Part shown: piece after piece, positions 18,703-26,239 of the stretch
Layout of the letters: every line of letters begins with the position of its first letter
Position numbering within the stretch: position 1 is the first letter of the stretch
Virus record (IMG/VR): IMGVR_UViG_3300023223_000205
Span: 1 to 35,584 of that record
DNA from: a virus
Direction: 5' to 3' (one strand)
Length of the DNA stretch: 35,584 nt
The notes under the pieces: model-generated
The model's input: the letters and a program-made list of their open reading frames with translations, nothing else
Told to the model about the DNA's origin: nothing
Databases searched by the model: none
Program-made: the position numbers and the translations under genes

Positions 18703-20263
18703 AGACGTATTCAGAAATTTCGATGGTGAGATTGACACTCTCAAAGAGATTGTTAAATTCATTCAATTCAACAGGGACAACCAGAGCGCATCAGAGGGAC
18801 GTAAGGATGATTCGAAGTTGGTCTATGACATGTATTGGGGAGTGCGTCAGCCTGATATTCTCAAGGTTGAACTGAGGAAGAGGTTCCCGAAGACATTTAA
18901 CAAGCGGAGACTTGCGACAGAGAACGTCACCAAGGCCATCGTTGACACTCAATCCGTTGTGTACAAATCCCCACCTCAAAGAGTTGTTGGTATTGACTTA
19001 CCTGAAGATGCTGATGATGACACACTTGAAGCTGCTGACACCACGCTCTCAGAGCTTCAGAATGTCTATGACAAAGCAGTGAGGGACATGAAGCAAGACT
19101 TCATGATGCAGAAGCTTGAGAGGTATCAGGGTTTTGATCAGACGTCATTGGTGCAGATTGGATACCTTCCAGAGCAAAACAGATTGAGCATGTTGGTTCT
19201 CCCACAGTTTTATTTCGATGTGATCCTTGATGAAGAGGGCGCATTGATGGCAGTGGTCAAGGCTGATTATTTTGGGGCCACACGGGAAGAGGAGTTGAGG
19301 ACTTACGAAGTTTGGACGAAGAAGGATTTTTGGATTCTCGACAACAACTTGGCTGTCATGGACAACGGCCTCGACAATGAAGACAAGAATCCATACGATC
19401 CCGTCATCCCCTTCTTCTTCGCTCGTGCCAGTGATCCCGATCAAGGTGACTACTGCGATCCCCTCACAGATTTGGCAAACCTCAACACAAACATCAACCT
19501 GCTCCTGACTGACGCCATGCATTTGGCTGAGTTCCAGATTCATGGTCAACCCGTCTCGACAGATATTGAGTGGCCCAAAGATCCCAAGACAGGGCCAGAG
19601 ACAGTTCTCGATTTGAAATCAAGAGGCGACAAGACGGGAACCTTCAGATTCCTTACGCCCAATGCAGATTTTGATGGACTGTTCTCAACCATCAATCGCC
19701 TGCTGACGGGCTACGCTTCAACACGAGGGCTTCCACCCAACATGTTTAGTTTCGAGGTCAACAAACAGGCTGGAACAAGTGCAGCTTCAGGTGTCTCTCT
19801 CAAGATTCAGAATGCTCCTCTGATTGAGTTCAGGCAATCTCAGGAAGAAAAGTACAGAATGTTTGAGGACGGAATCTTTGAAATCATCCGAGTAGTTTGG
19901 AATCACAATTCATCACTTCATGGATTGGGTGAATTTCCTGATGACATGAAGATCAATATGGTTTACACCGATTCGTCTGATGCCTTTGAGACGCCGAGTG
20001 ATCGAGCCACAACCATGTTGAAGATGCTCTCTGCTAATCTTATGAAGATGACAGAGATCGTCATGGAAACGCATCCTTCATTCAATAAGAAGGACGCAGA
20101 GAAGTATCTGATGGAAGTCCTTGAAGAGAAGAGGCGATTCGCAGGTGTGAACATGGGTGATATTCCTGATGATGCTGAAACTCAAGATTCTGAATCCAGT
20201 TCAGTAGATTTGTTTCGTCAAGCCGTGAGTGGAATCAATGGCGTTCAACCAGAAACAAGTTGA
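18680..20263 (+). CDS. Portal protein (SPP1 gp6-like)
   Basis: The 527-residue size and order (after terminase, before minor head protein and scaffold) fit a portal. Typical features are an acidic/helical N-terminus (WGVRQPDILKVELRKRFP), the middle wing with beta strands (LVLPQFYFDVILDEEGAL, ADYFG), the segment PVIPFFFARASDPDQGDYC, a stem region DLANLNTNINLLLTDAMHLAE, and a C-terminal acidic helical crown. The portal forms the dodecameric DNA channel at one capsid vertex. ATAAGGA precedes the ATG. Confidence 0.85.
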   Translation: MPQSRVDRDVFRNFDGEIDTLKEIVKFIQFNRDNQSASEGRKDDSKLVYDMYWGVRQPDILKVELRKRFPKTFNKRRLATENVTKAIVDTQSVVYKSPPQRVVGIDLPEDADDDTLEAADTTLSELQNVYDKAVRDMKQDFMMQKLERYQGFDQTSLVQIGYLPEQNRLSMLVLPQFYFDVILDEEGALMAVVKADYFGATREEELRTYEVWTKKDFWILDNNLAVMDNGLDNEDKNPYDPVIPFFFARASDPDQGDYCDPLTDLANLNTNINLLLTDAMHLAEFQIHGQPVSTDIEWPKDPKTGPETVLDLKSRGDKTGTFRFLTPNADFDGLFSTINRLLTGYASTRGLPPNMFSFEVNKQAGTSAASGVSLKIQNAPLIEFRQSQEEKYRMFEDGIFEIIRVVWNHNSSLHGLGEFPDDMKINMVYTDSSDAFETPSDRATTMLKMLSANLMKMTEIVMETHPSFNKKDAEKYLMEVLEEKRRFAGVNMGDIPDDAETQDSESSSVDLFRQAVSGINGVQPETS

Positions 20264-21095
20264 AGAGGTTTCCAATCGGTTGATGGCGCTTGAAGACAGC
20301 ATCACCGATCAAGCGGAACTTGCGATCATCAATGGGCTGCGTGAATTAGTTGGTGAGGCTGAAAACGCTTTACGTGGCGTGGAGATTGATGAGGATGGCA
20401 ATGTCACAAGCTCAGATGAAAACTTCAGGAGAGCGCAGGAGATCGTCAATGGTCTGGACGCTGCTCTTCAAGACCTCGCCAACACTGGACGGAATGTCAT
20501 TCTAGGTAGGTTGGCCAATGTCACAACGAACGTGGGAGATTTACTTGGTGCTGCTGGTTTTGATGTTGATCGTGATTTTGCAAATCGTATTGATGCGAAT
20601 ATTGTAGGATCATTTCTCGATCTGGATCTGAGCCGGTTCAATGGTGGAGGGTCGGCTTCAACTCAAGTCATCAGAGAGGGATTGTTCAACCGCCTTCTTG
20701 GGACAAACACATTCGACGATCTTGTTGACAACCTCACGCTGACCCTGACAGGAACGGATGCCGGTGGTAATCCAATGGCACGACACGCTCGAACATGGGC
20801 CATGAGTGCAGTGATAAGTTTTGAAGGCACTGTCATGCAGAATTCCATTGACATGGATTTGGTTGGTGGTCAATTCTATTCAGGGCCGAGAGATGATTCC
20901 AACAGAGAGTTTTGTCGAGTGAGGGTGAACAAGACATTCACGACTGAGAGGATTCAGCAGGACGTCCAAGCAAACCCAATCGGTAATTCAAGTATGAGAT
21001 TACCCGGTGGCTGGAACTGTCGTCATGTCCTTATTCCAATTCCTGAAGGAGATCCGTTACTTGACAATGCGATTGGAATAGGGGATTCTTTGTAA
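20238..21095 (+). CDS. Minor head protein (Mu F/SPP1 gp7-like)
   Basis: The start is the ATG at 20238 (MAFNQKQVEEV), 26 bp inside the portal gene. The N-terminal 200 residues are helical. The C-terminus has the Mu F-type signature SNREFCRVRVNKTFTTERI ending GGWNCRHVLIPI, a conserved Cys pair. Such proteins are packaged inside the head and bind the portal. The 285-residue length and location agree. Confidence 0.75.
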   Translation: MAFNQKQVEEVSNRLMALEDSITDQAELAIINGLRELVGEAENALRGVEIDEDGNVTSSDENFRRAQEIVNGLDAALQDLANTGRNVILGRLANVTTNVGDLLGAAGFDVDRDFANRIDANIVGSFLDLDLSRFNGGGSASTQVIREGLFNRLLGTNTFDDLVDNLTLTLTGTDAGGNPMARHARTWAMSAVISFEGTVMQNSIDMDLVGGQFYSGPRDDSNREFCRVRVNKTFTTERIQQDVQANPIGNSSMRLPGGWNCRHVLIPIPEGDPLLDNAIGIGDSL

Positions 21096-21578
21096 ATGGC
21101 CAGAGCACCTTTACAATTCACGGCAAATTCCATTGAAGACTTCATTCCTTCGGTGCTCAGAGCAATGGGCGTTTCATCAATTGCTCGAATTAAATTGAGA
21201 TTATCCACAACTGGACGGGGTGTTGACACTCGAAAGCTGAGAGGCGCAAGGGGTCGTGGTCGATATTCTGCCAGTTATGAACGATTCAAGCGCAGACAAA
21301 ATAAAGAAACCTCATTTGTGAACCTTCAATTATCTGGCCGAATGGTTGCCAACATGCAGATTATTGAACAAAAAAGAAGATCTCCCAAACAAAGCGTGAC
21401 CATCGGATTCACATCAGCCGAAGAAAATGAAAAGGCTCTTGAGAATACTGAGCGCAGTGGCGTGTGGTTGGGCCTCACCAAAAAAGAGACTTCATCCATT
21501 CGAACACTTGGCCGAAAGCTGATGGAGAAAAAGGTGAGACAACTTGGCGGTAGATCGGTGAAAATTAGAATCACTTGA
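21096..21578 (+). CDS. Virion morphogenesis-like protein, 160 residues
   Basis: It is a basic protein with the order VDTRKLRGARGRGRYSASYERFKRR, VNLQLSGRMVANMQII and VWLGLTKKETSSI. This resembles phage virion-morphogenesis/tail-completion proteins that have a Leu-Ser-Gly-Met motif before a beta strand. It starts directly after the minor head protein gene. The exact role (head completion or tail attachment) cannot be fixed. Confidence 0.5.
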   Translation: MARAPLQFTANSIEDFIPSVLRAMGVSSIARIKLRLSTTGRGVDTRKLRGARGRGRYSASYERFKRRQNKETSFVNLQLSGRMVANMQIIEQKRRSPKQSVTIGFTSAEENEKALENTERSGVWLGLTKKETSSIRTLGRKLMEKKVRQLGGRSVKIRIT

Positions 21579-21624
21579 CAGCACGCCATTTGTGTGGTTT
21601 AAATATTCAACACGGTAGTCGTGT
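21575..21624 (+). promoter_or_regulatory. Possible capsid-gene promoter with a 5' hairpin
   Basis: Perfect TTGACA (21575-21580), 17 nt, TTTAAA (21598-21603). A small perfect hairpin ACACG-GTAGT-CGTGT at 21610-21624 would lie at the 5' end of the transcript. It would give extra transcription of the scaffold and major capsid genes, but the -10 is weak. Confidence 0.45.
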
Positions 21625-21648
21625 CGCAGTAGCGGCAAAGGAGAAATT

Positions 21649-22311
21649 ATGCCACCAGAAGATGACATAGTAGTGTCAGATCCGAAAGATGATCCGGATT
21701 TAAAATCAGATCCTCAGAAAGACGCAGTAGTGTCAAAGGATTCCAAAGCATTTCAAGAATTGGAAGCCAAACTTGCGAAACAAGAAAAAGTAAATGTTGA
21801 ACTCGCAGGTGAGGCCAAAGATTATAGATTGAAGCTTCGGGATATGAAGGAGGCACAAAAGTCTGCCGATGATGAGAAGCTGATTGACCAGAAACAATAT
21901 AAGACACTCTTCGAACAAGAAAAGGCCGGACGAATTGCTGACGGTGAGAAAATTAAAACTCAGGCAATTAATCACGAGCTTGAACTGACTGCTGTAAAAA
22001 TGGGGATCAAGGACAAAGACTTGATTTCAAAACTCGTTGATACATCAAGCATTGTTTACGATGACGAGAAGTCAAAAGTTTACGGTGCTGAAGAAGCGAT
22101 CAAATTGTTAAAGGAAACAAAAGGCTACTTGTTTGGTGACGAACAACCTCCTAAGAATGCTCGGGTCAAGACGCCGAAGTCTGACAACTCGCAAAAGAAT
22201 GTTGAACACAGCGAGATGGCAAACTGGACGCAAGAGGAGATCCAAGAGCATTTCAGAGCAAAGCGTGAATCGCAGAAAAAGCTGCCTCACGCAGTCGCTC
22301 GAAATGCATAA
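21649..22311 (+). CDS. Capsid scaffolding protein
   Basis: This is a highly charged, low-hydrophobicity 220-residue protein with an acidic N-terminus (PPEDDIVVSDPKDDPDLK), a coiled coil from about 35 to 110 (LEAKLAKQEKVNVELAG) and a basic C-terminus (HFRAKRESQKKLPHAVARNA). This is the standard scaffold layout, with the basic tail contacting the coat protein. It lies directly before the major capsid gene with a good AAGGAGA site. Confidence 0.8.
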   Translation: MPPEDDIVVSDPKDDPDLKSDPQKDAVVSKDSKAFQELEAKLAKQEKVNVELAGEAKDYRLKLRDMKEAQKSADDEKLIDQKQYKTLFEQEKAGRIADGEKIKTQAINHELELTAVKMGIKDKDLISKLVDTSSIVYDDEKSKVYGAEEAIKLLKETKGYLFGDEQPPKNARVKTPKSDNSQKNVEHSEMANWTQEEIQEHFRAKRESQKKLPHAVARNA

Positions 22312-22342
22312 TGAAACCGGCTAACTTTAGGAGGAAAGCCAG

Positions 22343-23191
22343 ATGACAGTAGCAAATGTAATTCCGGAAATTTGGTCGGCTCTGTTAGTCGATATTCTTC
22401 AGGAAAAAAATGACATCACTTCACTCTTCAATCGTGAGTATGAAGGCGAGATTCAAAGCGAAGGCGACACAGTAAACATTGCAAAGTTTGACGGTGTGAC
22501 TGTTCGTGACTATCCCACAACTGACATGACGATTGATCCCATTACCTTTTCAACACAACAACTGCTTATCAACAAAAACAAATACTTCGCCGTTGAAGTG
22601 CAGGATGCCGACAGGATTCAAGCGAACATCGGCCTTGACAGTCCCATCCTTCAGGACGCTGCTGAGAAGATCCAGATCCAGATGAACACGGACGTTCTTG
22701 CTGACGGATTGGTCGGGCGACTGACTGCGAATTTGTTTGATGCAGGGGCAGGGCCTTTTGATCTTGATGACATGTCTGAAGTCAAGCGACTGTTGGACGT
22801 CGGGGATGTTCCCGCAACTGATCGGTGGGGTGTTGTGCCTCCTGATTTCCTCAAAGACCTGTTGGGTAATTCCAACTTCATCAAAGCTAATGAATATGCT
22901 TCAGCCGTGGCTGACAGTAACCGTCCATTGCTTTCTGGTGAGATCGGTCAGATTTTTGGAATCAGGATCATCATGTCAAACTCTGTCGCCAAGACAGGGC
23001 TGACACCAGATCAGCATCGGGCTGTATTCTTCCACAGGAGCGCAGTTGCTTTCGCCATGCAGAAGTCTCTGACTATCGAGGCTATCCGTGGTGAGAAGAG
23101 GTTTGACGACATCATACGAGGATTTGTCTTGTATGGAACCAAGCTCGTCCAGCCTACTGCACTTGTTGAAGTTACACGAGACACACTGTAA
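22343..23191 (+). CDS. Major capsid protein (HK97 fold, P22-coat-like)
   Basis: The 282-residue protein follows the scaffold and has the strongest ribosome-binding site of the window (TAGGAGGAAA). Recognisable coat features are NVIPEIWSALLVDILQEKN at the N-terminus, SEGDTVNIAKFDG, LINKNKYFAVEVQD, PDFLKDLLGNS, IFGIRIIMSNSV and the C-terminal GFVLYGTKLVQPTALV, as in P22-like/N4-gp56-like coats. The protein builds the icosahedral shell. A hairpin terminator follows it, consistent with high expression. Confidence 0.88.
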   Translation: MTVANVIPEIWSALLVDILQEKNDITSLFNREYEGEIQSEGDTVNIAKFDGVTVRDYPTTDMTIDPITFSTQQLLINKNKYFAVEVQDADRIQANIGLDSPILQDAAEKIQIQMNTDVLADGLVGRLTANLFDAGAGPFDLDDMSEVKRLLDVGDVPATDRWGVVPPDFLKDLLGNSNFIKANEYASAVADSNRPLLSGEIGQIFGIRIIMSNSVAKTGLTPDQHRAVFFHRSAVAFAMQKSLTIEAIRGEKRFDDIIRGFVLYGTKLVQPTALVEVTRDTL

Positions 23192-23203
23192 GGAACCTTT
23201 ATC

Positions 23204-23237
23204 GGGAGTGGTGGCTCAATGTCACCCTCCCATTTTT
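23204..23237 (+). terminator. Partial terminator after the major capsid gene
   Basis: GGGAG plus GGTG (23204-23213, one bulged T) pairs with CACC plus CTCCC (23223-23231), followed by ATTTTT. Since tail genes continue downstream on the same strand, it probably lets some polymerase through, giving more capsid than tail mRNA. Confidence 0.7.
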
Positions 23238-23248
23238 AAGGGGAAATT

Positions 23249-23650
23249 ATGGCTACGTTCGCAACTGATCAGGATTTACTGAGGTATGAACCGGAGCTTG
23301 ACGTTTACTTGCCAAGCACCCAAGCGGATTACACACCTCAAAATATTGCAGCCGGTGATGTCATCATCGACGATCTCAAACGAAAGAACATGATCAAGGA
23401 TGAGGCTCAGATACTTGAACCAACGCAGTTGAAACAAGCTGCAATATTTCAAGCTCTGTCAATCATCTTTAACTTCTTGTCAGCCAATGCGGAAGACAAG
23501 TTCATGGCGAAGTCTTTCACTTACAAAGAAAAGTATGATGAAGAATTCGCTCAGTTGATGATGTCCATAACGATTGATTCAAATGAAGATGGCAGTGCAA
23601 GCGAAGATGAAAAAAACCAATCCTTTCAACCACGATTAGAGAGGTGGTGA
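23249..23650 (+). CDS. Head-tail adaptor (connector) protein, 133 residues
   Basis: It is placed after the major capsid gene and before the tail terminator. It has the usual adaptor helices: FATDQDLLRYEPELDVYLP, an AGDVIIDDLKRKNMI helix, and LKQAAIFQALSIIFNFLS. Adaptors dock under the portal ring. A GGGGAAA site precedes the ATG and the gene ends 1 bp before the next. Confidence 0.65.
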   Translation: MATFATDQDLLRYEPELDVYLPSTQADYTPQNIAAGDVIIDDLKRKNMIKDEAQILEPTQLKQAAIFQALSIIFNFLSANAEDKFMAKSFTYKEKYDEEFAQLMMSITIDSNEDGSASEDEKNQSFQPRLERW

Positions 23651-23651
23651 G

Positions 23652-24098
23652 ATGACCGCCTCTGTTGCAAGAGAAATAATCGAAGCAGCTATTATCAGGT
23701 TGGAGGGCCTCGACCTCATAAACGGAAATGAAATTTTCGTTGAAGAAAATGTTCCTGCGACTACCAAGGACAAGTCCTTCACCATTCACTGGAATGAAGG
23801 GACGCTTGATCTTGATAGTCCGGGAGTGAATCGGAGGGCAACGATTGAGAGAAACTTGGAGATTCAAATCTTCAGGAAAGCTCTCAAGACTGCATCCGGT
23901 GACAAGCAGAAGAATGTCTTGCTCGATATGTATGACAAGGAGCAGGAAGTTTTCGCAAACATCATGACGACCCGTCTCACGACTAAGGTTCGTTTTGAGC
24001 AATTGGTATCGACAACCGTTGAAACAACAGAGCTTGGCCCTGATGAATGGTTGGTCAATACAATGATTTTTGTTTTTAAATATGAAGTTCAAGTCTAA
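23652..24098 (+). CDS. Tail terminator/minor tail protein, 148 residues
   Basis: The alpha-beta pattern (VAREIIEAAIIRLEGLDLI, then FVEENVP, RNLEIQIFRKA, and a long helix, ending WLVNTMIFVFKYEVQV) and its place directly before the tail tube gene suit a tail terminator, which caps the tube and joins it to the head. Sequence similarity is not strong enough to be certain. Confidence 0.55.
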   Translation: MTASVAREIIEAAIIRLEGLDLINGNEIFVEENVPATTKDKSFTIHWNEGTLDLDSPGVNRRATIERNLEIQIFRKALKTASGDKQKNVLLDMYDKEQEVFANIMTTRLTTKVRFEQLVSTTVETTELGPDEWLVNTMIFVFKYEVQV

Positions 24099-24110
24099 AG
24101 GAGAGACATA

Positions 24111-25271
24111 ATGGCTACCCCATTAACAAGAAACACAATCATCGGTGTCGCCCCTGAAGTGACGGAGGGAACTTATGTCGCTCCTACCGCTAATCAGGCA
24201 ATTCAGGTCGTTGAGTTTCCAACCATCACCCCTGAAGCAGAGGTGATTGAAAGAAATATTATTAAAGGATCAATTGGAAGACTGAAGCCATTGCAAGGTC
24301 TTCACAGTGGAAGTATTGAATTTCAGGTCGAAGCAAAGGCTGCCGGGGTTACTGGTGGACTTTCTGATCAGCCTGAGATCCATGACCTTCTGCGTTCAGC
24401 ACTCGGAACATTTCACAACGCAGGAGCAAACTCTTTGACAGATGTCGCCTCGACTGACACTATCATTGAACTTGACACAGGTGACGGTTCAAACTTTGTC
24501 GTCGGTGCAATCTTGATGATTTTGGGAGAGGTTCGTTTTGTTCGTTCCATATTGGGTGACCAACTCACCCTCAACAGGGCATTGTCAAAAGGCGCTCCCG
24601 CAAGTGGCGTCACAGTCTTTGGAGGATGGACATATTTTCCCGTCACCTCTGGACACCTTCCTCTTTCCATTACCGCTTTCTTGGGTGATTGGGAACAAAG
24701 GATGCTTGGGTGTCGTGCTTCTAATCTGGCCTTCGCTGATTTCAGTACTGGTCAGATTCCAAAACTGAGTTTTACTTTTGATGTGATTGATCACGATTCA
24801 GTTGTTGGAACCCTTCTTGCAAACCCTGTCTATGAAGATCAAGTTCCGCCCCTTGCATTGGCCGGAAACATTTTCAAAGACACAACTCTGTTCTGTATTA
24901 ACAATCTGGCTCTGACAAATGCTCAGACCGTCACTCCCGAAACTTGTATCAATACTCCGGGTGGACGAAACAGGTTGTTCGTCACAGACAGGAATATCAC
25001 AGGAACCTTTGACCCATTTGTCGATGACACTACTGTTCAGCGATTCACAGATTGGATCAACAACAATGACTTTGAAATTGAAGCAGTGCTTTCAATTCCT
25101 GATGTTTCAGGTGACTTTGTTCAAGGAACTTCGTTCGGCATTTGGTTGCCTCAGACGAATTACACCGGAATGAGTTTCACTGACAATGACGGAACTGTTG
25201 CACATGAGCTTCCTTTCTCTGCTCATGAGAGTGCAAGCCTCAATGATGAAATCTATATGGGTTTCATTTAA
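24111..25271 (+). CDS. Major tail tube protein
   Basis: The 386-residue beta-rich protein opens with NTIIGVAPEVTEGTYVAPT, a start seen in many tail tube proteins. It continues with repeated strand pairs and a C-terminal domain ending HESASLNDEIYMGFI. It is larger than simple tube proteins (about 200 residues), so the second half may be an additional surface domain. It lies directly before the tail chaperone frames. An AAAGGAGAG site precedes the ATG. Confidence 0.75.
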   Translation: MATPLTRNTIIGVAPEVTEGTYVAPTANQAIQVVEFPTITPEAEVIERNIIKGSIGRLKPLQGLHSGSIEFQVEAKAAGVTGGLSDQPEIHDLLRSALGTFHNAGANSLTDVASTDTIIELDTGDGSNFVVGAILMILGEVRFVRSILGDQLTLNRALSKGAPASGVTVFGGWTYFPVTSGHLPLSITAFLGDWEQRMLGCRASNLAFADFSTGQIPKLSFTFDVIDHDSVVGTLLANPVYEDQVPPLALAGNIFKDTTLFCINNLALTNAQTVTPETCINTPGGRNRLFVTDRNITGTFDPFVDDTTVQRFTDWINNNDFEIEAVLSIPDVSGDFVQGTSFGIWLPQTNYTGMSFTDNDGTVAHELPFSAHESASLNDEIYMGFI

Positions 25272-25352
25272 ACACGGAAGATTAGTTTGGGAAGGCTTGG
25301 TGTTACTCCGTGTTGCGCCTATGAAAGTCTTCCCATTAACACGGAGAAAAAG

Positions 25353-25775
25353 ATGACTGAAAAACTTATTGCAGTGCGCTCAAACGCAACTGTCGATTTT
25401 GTACACAAGGGCGTGACATTCAAGATCGGAATTTTGCCCCGACACATTTATGGAAAGTTCATGAGCGTTTCCATGAAGATAAATAAAGACAAGCTCAAAG
25501 ATGGTGAATTGTTTGATGCTCAATATGAGGTTGTCAAATACGGCGTGAAAGGTCATGAGGAATTTTGTTATGCAGATGGTGACGCTGTTCCATTTAAAGA
25601 AGAGGTTGTTCATGGCAAGGGTGGAAGAGTTACATGTGTATCCGAAGAAACCATGTCTATCTATTACGCTTCGAAAGTTATTGACGCTCTTTCCATGCAC
25701 ATTGCAACAGGCGCAGGGGATTCAGGTGATCAGGGAAACGAAACAGTAGAGGAAGGCATGGTGGAGGAAGCTTAA
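25353..25775 (+). CDS. Tail assembly chaperone, upstream frame (gpG-like)
   Basis: The start is the ATG at 25353 with CGGAGAAAAAG upstream; an earlier frame to 25287 runs into a structured leader. The 140-residue product has a compact alpha/beta N-terminus and an acidic, Gly-rich tail (GAGDSGDQGNETVEEG) that contains the slippery site. Location between tail tube and tape measure, plus a -1 frame continuation, identify it as the first chaperone. The 25272-25352 gap holds inverted repeats (CACGGA/TCCGTG and GGGAAG/CTTCCC) without a T-run. Confidence 0.75.
   Translation: MTEKLIAVRSNATVDFVHKGVTFKIGILPRHIYGKFMSVSMKINKDKLKDGELFDAQYEVVKYGVKGHEEFCYADGDAVPFKEEVVHGKGGRVTCVSEETMSIYYASKVIDALSMHIATGAGDSGDQGNETVEEGMVEEA
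25733..25739 (+). promoter_or_regulatory. Programmed -1 frameshift site GGGAAAC
   Basis: GGGAAAC lies in the correct phase of the upstream chaperone frame (G GGA AAC), the X-XXY-YYZ form also used by lambda (GGGAAAG). The -1 frame is open from 25730, three bases before the site, through the end of the downstream gene at 26239. A slip here would add 166 residues, giving a fusion of about 295 residues. Confidence 0.8.
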
Positions 25776-25795
25776 TAGAATCGTTAGCTGCCGAG

Positions 25796-26239
25796 GTGGT
25801 CGTGCAAAACATGATCACCGAGGATGAACGCCATGCATTAATGTGGCTTTGTCGGAAGTATTCGAAATCTAAAACACCGGATGATTGTGGTTACTGCAAT
25901 AATCCGATTGCGAGAGGTTTGAACTTTAAAAATGCTACTGAGAAAAGAAAGTTCATCAGGCAGACGAAACGGCAATATGGTTGCATTGGAAAAGCCATGC
26001 ACCCTTTTAAGTTTGATGATGGATATGAGTTATATACTTGCCCCAACAAATTCGAAAAAGAGTTCGCTGAATACTTCAGAGCCTATGCGTGGATCGAGCA
26101 TCAAGGAATATTCCCATTCGGAGAATTCGAAGATCAGTCCGAGAAGTTCATTCTTATTATGGAAACTATTCGCACAGAGTACCGCAAAATGGATAAAGAA
26201 GACGCCAACAAGATGAAGGAAAAATGGCAGAAGAAGTAA
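25796..26239 (+). CDS. Tail assembly chaperone, -1 frame extension (gpT-like)
   Basis: The 147-codon frame in the -1 phase relative to the upstream chaperone. If translated alone it could start at GTG 25796, GTG 25802 or ATG 25811. In the fusion it continues from 25739. It has Cys at CGYCNN, YGCIGK and YTCPNK (a possible metal site) and a helical charged C-terminus. It overlaps the tape measure start by 16 bp, the usual position of a GT frame. Confidence 0.7.
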   Translation: MVVQNMITEDERHALMWLCRKYSKSKTPDDCGYCNNPIARGLNFKNATEKRKFIRQTKRQYGCIGKAMHPFKFDDGYELYTCPNKFEKEFAEYFRAYAWIEHQGIFPFGEFEDQSEKFILIMETIRTEYRKMDKEDANKMKEKWQKK

